Source of the DNA: JBGPQJ01 sp963709295 | GTDB taxonomy: Bacteria > Chloroflexota > Anaerolineae > Anaerolineales > Villigracilaceae | DNA length: 64,000 nt | Reading direction: 5' to 3' | Assembly: GCA_963709295.1 (NCBI GenBank) | Contig: CAVPVW010000002.1 | Location: forward strand, 572,083 to 636,082 | Shown: one piece after another, positions 61,658 to 64,000 of the stretch | Position numbering within the stretch: the first letter of the stretch is position 1 | How the letters are laid out: the number at the start of each line of letters is the position of its first letter | Position numbers and translations under genes: made by a program | Notes under the pieces: generated by a model | Seen by the model: the letters and a program-made list of their open reading frames with translations, nothing else | Told to the model about the DNA's origin: nothing | Databases searched by the model: none

Positions 61658-63019
61658 TCAGGCGGTGTCGTCGCGCTCCGCGGGCCCCGGCGACAGCCGC
61701 AGGATCAGGTAGCCGGTCACGCCGGCCAGGAAGGAGCCGGCGAAGATGCCCAGCTTGGCCTGGTCGGCGAAGGCCGGGTCGGTGAAGGCCAGGCCCACGA
61801 TGAACAGGGCCACGGTGAAGCCGATCCCGGCCACGGCGGCGACTCCGAGCACCTGGGGCCAGCCAGTGCCCCGGGGCAAACGCCCCCAGCCCAGCCGCAC
61901 TGCCAGCCAGGTGAAAGCGGAGATGCCCACCAGCTTCCCGGCGAGCAGACCCAGGGCCGTGCCCAGGGTGACCGGGTGGGTGGCGGCGGCGCCGAGGTCC
62001 GTGCCGGTGAAGCGGACTCCCGAGTTGGCCAGGGCGAAGAGGGGCACCACCAGGAACGAGCTCCACGGATGCAGGGCTCGTTCCATGCGGTCCAGGGGGG
62101 CCACCGACTCCCGGGCCACCGCGGCCAACGTCAAGGCGTCCTCATCGAGGCGCTCCTCGCCGAAGGTGGCGGCGGCAGCAGCCTCGTGCCCGGCCAGGAT
62201 GCGCCGGGCACGCTCGCGGTACTCGTCGTCGGTGTACCAGGAAGCAGCCGGGGTCAGCAGCGCCAGCGCCACCCCGCTGAGGGTGGGATGCACTCCGGAT
62301 TCGAGCAGGCAGAGCCAGGAGGCGAAGGCGGCCGTTCCGTAGAAGGCCAGGGAGCGCACCCCCGCTCGATTCGCCGCCCAGACTGCCGCCAGGCCGCCGA
62401 CGGCCCCCAGGAGCCACCATGCCGCCAGTTCGTCCGTGTAGGCGGCGGCGATGATCACGATGCCGCCGACGTCGTCGGCGATGGCCAGGGTGAGCAGGAA
62501 CAGCCGGGCGCCTATCGGCACCCGCCGTCCCAGCAGGGACAGGACCCCCAGGGAGAAGGCGATGTCGGTGGCCACCGGCACCGCCCACCCCCGGGCCGCC
62601 TCGCCGCCGCCAACGAAGGCCAGGTAGATCAGTGCCGGGACGACCATCCCGCCCAGGGCGGCGAAGATCGGCAGGGCGGCGGTCTTGAAGTCGCGCAGTT
62701 CCCCGCGCACCAGTTCGCGTTTGATCTCGAGGCCGACCACGAAGAAGAAGAGGGTCATCAGGCCGTGGTCGACCAGGCCGCGGAGGGTCTCGTGCAAGAC
62801 CAGGGGGCCGAGGGTGAATCGACGGGTGTCTCCCAGAAGCGCTCGTACGACTCGCCGCCGGGCAGGTTGGCCCACACCAGTGCGGCCACGGCGGCGGCCA
62901 GCAGCGCCAGGCCGCCCGCCGATTCGACCTCGGTGAAGCGGAGCACGGGGCGCAAGAAGCGCGTCGGCAGGAAACGGTCGGAACTCAGCCAGGTGCGGTG
63001 CGGGCGGTCGTCGGCCACG
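61658..63019 (-). CDS. nhaA: Na+/H+ antiporter NhaA (one indel)
   Basis: About 453 residues. Start GTG at 63019 (VADDRPHRTW), N-terminus VESAGGLALLAAAVAALVWAN, indel near 62,825, then HDL-type region DHGLMTLFFFVVGLEIKREL, VATDIAFSLGVLSLLG (the Asp pair of the ion site), LTLAIADDVGGIVIIA and C-terminal VTGYLILRLSPGPAERDD. Catalyses Na+/H+ exchange in the membrane. It is divergent from the TrkA-like gene; both belong to cation homeostasis. Confidence 0.85.
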   Translation of the reverse strand, partial: RGRRPPAPHLAEFRPFPADALLAPRAPLHRGRIGGRPGAAGRRRGRTGVGQPARRRVVRALLGDTRRFTLGPLVLHETLRGLVDHGLMTLFFFVVGLEIKRELVRGELRDFKTAALPIFAALGGMVVPALIYLAFVGGGEAARGWAVPVATDIAFSLGVLSLLGRRVPIGARLFLLTLAIADDVGGIVIIAAAYTDELAAWWLLGAVGGLAAVWAANRAGVRSLAFYGTAAFASWLCLLESGVHPTLSGVALALLTPAASWYTDDEYRERARRILAGHEAAAAATFGEERLDEDALTLAAVARESVAPLDRMERALHPWSSFLVVPLFALANSGVRFTGTDLGAAATHPVTLGTALGLLAGKLVGISAFTWLAVRLGWGRLPRGTGWPQVLGVAAVAGIGFTVALFIVGLAFTDPAFADQAKLGIFAGSFLAGVTGYLILRLSPGPAERDDTA

Positions 63020-63088
63020 CCCAAGGGTAACGGGCCGGCACGCCGGCACACCGGAGCGGGCGGCCCCATCCCTACAATCCTGCAGGAT

Positions 63089-63752
63089 ATGCGAGTAGTC
63101 ATCACCGGTTCGGGGAGAGTGGGCCGCGAGGTGGCCCAGGCGCTGAGCGCCATGGGCGACGACGTGTCCCTCCTCGACGAGTCCGAGGAGGCCTTCGAGC
63201 TGCTGGGCGGACGTTCGACGGCACCCTCCACGTGGGGTCACCTACGACGTCGACGCGCTGCGAGCCGCCGGCATCGAGGAGGCCGACGTCTTCCTGGCGC
63301 TCACCCCCAGCGACAACGCCAACCTCATGGCGGTGCAATTGGCGGAGCGGGTCTTCGGGGTGCCCAAGGCGATCGCCCGTCTCGACGATCCGGCCCGTGA
63401 GGCGGCCTACCGGGCTCTGGCGGTGGATTTCGTGCCGACGGCGCGGCTGGTGGCCCGGGTGCTGGTGGAGCGGGTGCACGAACCGGAGTTCGCCTATCAC
63501 CTGGAGTTCCCCGACGGCGACGTCCAGGTGGTCGAAATGGTGCTCGGCGCTGGGGCCGCCGGGCTCGCCGTGGCCGGCCTCGAGGTGGAAGGGCAGCTGC
63601 GGGTGGCGGCAGTGCAGCGCGAGGGCATGGTCTTCATCCCGGGCTCGGCCGACCTTCTCCAGCCGGGCGACCTGGTGGCGGCGGCGGTGCGCCGCGGGGT
63701 GGCCTCCCGGGTGCGGCGGTACCTGGCGGTCGAGGGTGGGGGCAGCCCGTGA
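63089..63752 (+). CDS. trkA: TrkA-like NAD-binding K+ regulatory protein (two indels)
   Basis: RCK-type protein of about 220 residues. Start MRVVITGSGRVGREVAQALS (nucleotide-binding GxGxxG), then two close frame changes near 63,212 and 63,236 around FDGTLHVG, and VDALRAAGIEEADVFLALT, ARVLVERVHEPE, and an RCK_C domain (AAVQREGMVFIPGS, LQPGDLVAAAV) to 63752. Its TGA overlaps the start of the next gene. Confidence 0.78.
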
Positions 63753-64000
63753 GGATCATCATCATCGGGGCGGGCAAGATAGGCCGCCACCTCGCCCGGG
63801 AGCTGGCCGACGCCGGCCACGCCGTCACCGTGGCGGAGAGCGACGCCGGAGGGGGCGCGGCGCCTCGCCGAGTCGGTGGACGCCCTCGTGCTGGAGGGCG
63901 ACGGCACCAGCATGAGCATCCTGAAGTCGGCCGAGGTGTCCCGCGCCGACTGGCTGCTCGCCGTCACCGGGCAGGACGAGGTCAACCTCACCGCCTGCGA
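63749..64000 (+). CDS. Second TrkA-like protein (3' end outside window, one indel)
   Basis: Starts with GTG at 63749, overlapping the preceding stop. RIIIIGAGKIGRHLARELAD carries the Rossmann GxGxxG; an indel near 63,855 leads to LAESVDALVLEGDGTSMSI (acidic loop) and ADWLLAVTGQDEVNL, open to the window edge. Tandem TrkA-like genes are common in actinobacteria, where both proteins join one K+ system. Confidence 0.75.
   Translation, partial: MRIIIIGAGKIGRHLARELADAGHAVTVAESDAGGGAAPRRVGGRPRAGGRRHQHEHPEVGRGVPRRLAARRHRAGRGQPHRLR

Noticed and set aside
61976..63400. A 474-codon open frame antisense to nhaA
   Set aside because: Product of high GC; the nhaA motifs lie on the other strand. Only its last part, from 63089, overlaps the real start of a trkA-like gene.

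Overview
Most of the window (about 1 to 59,035) looks like one genome of the Chloroflexota, probably class Anaerolineae. The evidence is gene content and style: a dnaX-ybaB-recR set, Ser/Thr kinase and FHA proteins with zinc ribbons beside membrane-anchored FecR-like proteins, an F420-type LLM oxidoreductase, ferredoxin-dependent 2-oxoacid oxidoreductase, a PucC-family carrier and a very long SecA. The lineage call is an inference; no database search was possible. From about 59,040 to the right edge the DNA becomes visibly more GC-rich, and the genes look actinobacterial (CASTOR/POLLUX-like channel, YbjN-like protein, LCP protein, NhaA, paired TrkA-like proteins). Two unrelated genes are cut at the same point, so this is most simply an assembly join between two organisms.

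Layout. 1-2,575: a TetR regulator reads leftward into a class II aldolase and a class III aminotransferase. 2,630-8,380: a complete leftward rRNA operon (16S, tRNA-Ile, tRNA-Ala, 23S, 5S) with three tandem sigma70-type promoters, RNase III-type processing stems and a terminator. 8,418-12,259: dnaX, ybaB, recR and a glycosyltransferase. 13,041-19,826: a signalling cluster, FHA / FecR-like / FecR-like / Ser-Thr kinase / FHA. 19,900-23,323 (leftward): thioesterase, M42 peptidase, LLM oxidoreductase, prmA. 23,350-27,789 (rightward): a Cas4-like nuclease split into two membrane-anchored halves, NAD kinase, a B-box membrane protein, recN, thioesterase. 28,082-38,017: PucC-like carrier, HTH regulator, secA, adenosine deaminase, aconitase. 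38,093-44,113: creatininase-like hydrolase, CPBP protease, two tRNA-Ser genes with a duplicated tRNA 3' end, a glycosyltransferase and an ABC exporter. 44,416-50,093: a 2-oxoacid:ferredoxin oxidoreductase operon (D-A-B-G) behind a Rex-like operator, then KtrAB and a small K+ channel. 50,275-59,031: HdeD-like protein, anSME-type radical SAM enzyme and a SulP / ClC / MFS / SulP anion and drug transport group.

Reading frames. More than 20 otherwise well-conserved genes or gene parts are interrupted by single-base frame changes, often in or beside short homopolymers (aminotransferase, M42, NAD kinase, recN, secA, adenosine deaminase three times, aconitase three times, anSME, SulP, K+ channel, LCP, nhaA, trkA and others). 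Housekeeping genes are hit as often as accessory ones, so I read these as sequencing indels, not biological decay, and give each gene its full repaired extent. The Cas4-like split is different: it is an in-frame TAA followed at once by ATG.

Regulation visible in the DNA: several promoters put the -10 box only 6-9 bases before the start codon (tetR, lamin-tail protein, thioesterase, NAD kinase), implying leaderless mRNAs. Extended -10 motifs (TGnTATAAT) recur, and the rRNA operon has full -35/-10 promoters.
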